Assembly (NCBI GenBank): GCA_951230915.1
Contig: OX579636.1
Span: 35,399,567 to 35,463,566, forward strand
Reading direction: 5' to 3'
Length of the DNA stretch: 64,000 nt
From: Antitrichia curtipendula
Lineage: Eukaryota > Streptophyta > Bryopsida > Hypnales > Leucodontaceae
A model generated the notes under the pieces. The model was not told the origin of the DNA and made no database searches. It was given only the letters and a program-made list of their open reading frames with translations. A program made the translations under genes and the position numbers. This document shows, in pieces, positions 61,959 through 64,000 of this stretch. Each line of letters opens with the position of its first letter. Positions within the stretch are counted from its first letter, which is position 1.

Positions 61959-64000
61959 GCAGGAATTGACAATTTCAAATGAAATAGTATCCAAGTTGTT
62001 TTGAATTCAAGCATTTCACTAGAAAATTTTATTTGTGTAATGTAATCCTACGAGGGCTTGGGATTGAACTGGAATACTAGTTCCCTTATTTTTTTATTCA
62101 AGCGGAACGGTATTTTATTGTAATGGGGATATGTAAATATGGGTTGGGATTGACAATTTCAAATGAAATAGTATCCAAGTTGTTTTGAATTCAAGCATTC
62201 CACTAGAAAATTTTATTTGTGTAATGGGATCCTACGAGGGCTTGGGATTGAACTGAAATACTAGTTCCCTTATTTTCTAATTCAAGTGGAACGGTATTTT
62301 ATTGTAATGGGGATATGGAAATATGGGTTGGGATTGACAATTTCAAACGAAATAGTATCCAAGTTGTTTTGAATTCAAGCATTCCACTAGAAAATTTTAT
62401 TTGTGTAATGTAATCCTACGAGGGTTTGGGATTGAACTGGAATACTAGTTCCCTTATTTTTTTATTCAAGTGGAACGGTATTTTATTGTAATGGGGATAT
62501 GGAAATATGGGTTGGGATTGACAATTTCAAATGAAATAGTATCCAAGCTGTTTTGAATTCAAGCATTCCACTAGAAAATTTTATTTGTGTAATGGGATCC
62601 TACGCGGGTTTGGGATTGAAGTGAAACACTAGTTCCCTTATGTTCTAATTCAAGTGGACCGGTATTTTATTGTAATGGGGATATGGAAATATGGGTTGGG
62701 ATTGACAATTTCAAATGAAATAGTATCCAAGTTGTTTTGAATTCAAGCATTCCACTAGAAAATTTTATTTGTGTAATAGGATCCTACGAGGGTTTGGGAT
62801 TGAAGTGAAACACTAGTTCCCTTATGTTCTAATTCAAGTGGAACGGTATTGTATTGTAATGGGGATATGTAAATATGGGTTGGGATTGACAATTTTAAAT
62901 GAAATAGTATCCAAGTTGTTTTGAATTCAAGCATTCCACTAGAAAATTTTATTTGTGTAATGGAATCCTACAAGGGTTTGGGATTGTACTGAAACACTAG
63001 TTCCCTTATGTTCTAATTCAAGTGGAACGGTATTTTATTGTAATGGGGATATGGAAATATGGGTTGGGATTGACAATTTCAAATGAAATAGTATCCAAGT
63101 TGTTTTGAATTCAAGCATTCTTCTAGAAAATTTTATATGTGTAATGGGATCCTACGAGGGTTTGGGATTGAAGTGAAACACTAGTTCCCTTATGTTCTAA
63201 TTCAAGTGGAACGGTATTGTATTGTAATGGGGATATGGAAATATGGGTTGGGATTGACAATTTTAAATGAAATAGTATCCAAGTTGTTTTGAATTCAAGC
63301 ATTCCACTAGAAAATTTTATTTGTGTAATGGAATCCTACAAGGGTTTGGGATTGTACTGAAACACTAGTTCCCTTATGTTCTAATTCAAGTGGAACGGTA
63401 TTTTATTGTAATGGGGATATGGAAATATGGGTTGGGATTGACAATTTCAAATGAAATAGTATCCAAGTTATTTTGAATTCAAGCATTCGACTAGGAAATT
63501 TTATTTGTGTAATGGGATCCTACGAGGGCTTGGGATTCAACTGAAAGACTAGTTCCCTTATTTTCTAATTCAAGTGGAACGGTATTTTATTGTATTGGGG
63601 ATATGTAAATATGGGTTGGGATTGACAATTTTAAATGAAATAGTATCCAAGTTGTTTTGAATTCAAGCATTCCACTAGAAAATTTTATTTGTGTAATGGA
63701 ATCCTACAAGGGTTTGGGATTGTACTGAAACACTAGTTCCCTTATGTTCTAGTTCAAGTGGAACGGTATTTTATTGTAATGGGGATATGGAAATATGGGT
63801 TGGGATTGACAATTTCAAATGAAATAGTATCCAAGTTATTTTGAATTCAAGCATTCGACTAGGAAATTTTATTTGTGTAATGGGATCCTACGAGGGCTTG
63901 GGATTCAACTGAAAGACTAGTTCCCTTATTTTCTAATTCAAGTGGAACGGTATTTTATTGTAATGGGGATATGTAAATATAGGTTGGGATTGACAATTTC
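61959..64000 (+). repeat. Large HOR, copy 4, cut by the window end
   Basis: This copy aligns to copy 3 at an offset of 4,599 bp up to the window end (64000 corresponds to 59401). Including the 100 bp before the anchor I count about four differences over ~2.1 kb: the base lost in GTGGACGGTATT, GCATTCC to GCATTTC, TATGTAAAT to TATGGAAAT, and CCTACCAGGG to CCTACAAGGG. About 99.8% identity indicates a very recent amplification that continues beyond the window. Confidence 0.93.

Larger units (their letters stand above)
1..64000 (+). repeat. Satellite DNA array of ~184-bp monomers, entire window
   Basis: The motif ACTAGTTCCC recurs at 29, 213, 397, 581, 765 and onward every 184 bp to 7941, then every 183-187 bp to the end, giving about 347 monomers in one orientation. 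Every line of the window aligns to the same consensus, and no other sequence interrupts it. The consensus is about 33% G+C. Arrays of this size built of nucleosome-length units are characteristic of eukaryotic centromeric or pericentromeric heterochromatin; this role is inferred from form, not from any recognised family. Both window ends fall inside monomers, so the array continues on both sides. The organism is unidentified; a plant is plausible. Confidence 0.98.
1..64000. other. No protein-coding or RNA gene found
   Basis: The period of 184 is not a multiple of three, so a reading frame would pass through all three frames in successive monomers. The consensus carries stop triplets repeatedly on both strands, for example TAA, TGA and TAG around the TCAAATGAAATAGTA and ATTTTCTAATTC segments. 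Any short open frame is a by-product of the repeat, reappears in many monomers and shows no codon pattern. I saw no tRNA- or rRNA-like segment, no transposon terminal structure and no simple-sequence island. Confidence 0.93.

Noticed and set aside
1..64000. CRISPR array or other prokaryotic direct-repeat system.
   Set aside because: There are no unique spacers: the whole 184-bp period is repeat, far longer than CRISPR repeats, and no cas genes are present.
1..64000. A repeat-protein gene encoded by the tandem units.
   Set aside because: The period is not divisible by three, stops recur in every frame of both strands, and single-base indels between monomers are tolerated.

Overview
The whole 64 kb window is one uninterrupted satellite DNA array. 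About 347 monomers of ~184 bp stand head to tail, all in the same orientation. I found no gene, RNA gene, transposon or unique-sequence island, and both window ends lie inside the array. The monomer is AT-rich (about 33% G+C by hand count of the consensus). It nearly always carries an EcoRI-type GAATTC, a SpeI-type ACTAGT and, in most copies, a BamHI-type GGATCC. Arrays like this occur in eukaryotic (peri)centromeric or other heterochromatin. The monomer length, near one nucleosome plus linker, and the nested higher-order repeats (HORs) fit a centromere-type satellite. I do not recognise the family. A plant host is plausible but unproven; the half-monomer size of 91-93 bp recalls the 91/92-bp soybean centromere repeats by length only.

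Each monomer is itself an old dimer: two diverged halves of 93 and 91 bp share AATTCAAG, TTTTATT, GTAATGGG, GGGTT(T)GGGATTGA and a GAAA/ACTAGT-like stretch.

Layout. 1-8092: strict 184-bp phase with no net indel over 43 monomers. It contains an 11-monomer HOR (2,024 bp) in two copies differing at five positions, a divergent 7-monomer block, a rearranged third copy of nine monomers, and near-consensus monomers. 8093-14166: a heterogeneous zone with monomers of 183-187 bp, a dimer duplication and 553-bp trimers. 14167-23386: alternating P and Q monomers (marked GTAAATATG and GTTAATATG) organised in ~737-bp tetramers and longer duplications, with a chimeric monomer at 18778. 23387-32392: mixed monomers, including an unaltered S-T dimer found twice 1,474 bp apart and markers recurring roughly every eight monomers. 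32393-34968: a 7-monomer HOR (1,288 bp) in two copies with no difference seen. 34969-39071: mixed. 39072-42199: a 9-monomer HOR followed by a copy shortened to eight. 42200-64000: a large HOR with an anchor monomer at 47052, 51469, 57360 and 61959 (intervals 4,417, 5,891 and 4,599 bp); the third and fourth copies differ at about four sites over ~2.1 kb.

Nothing here works together as genes do. The biological content is the array: its repeat units, its candidate protein-binding or structural motifs, and its record of recent unequal exchange and segmental amplification.
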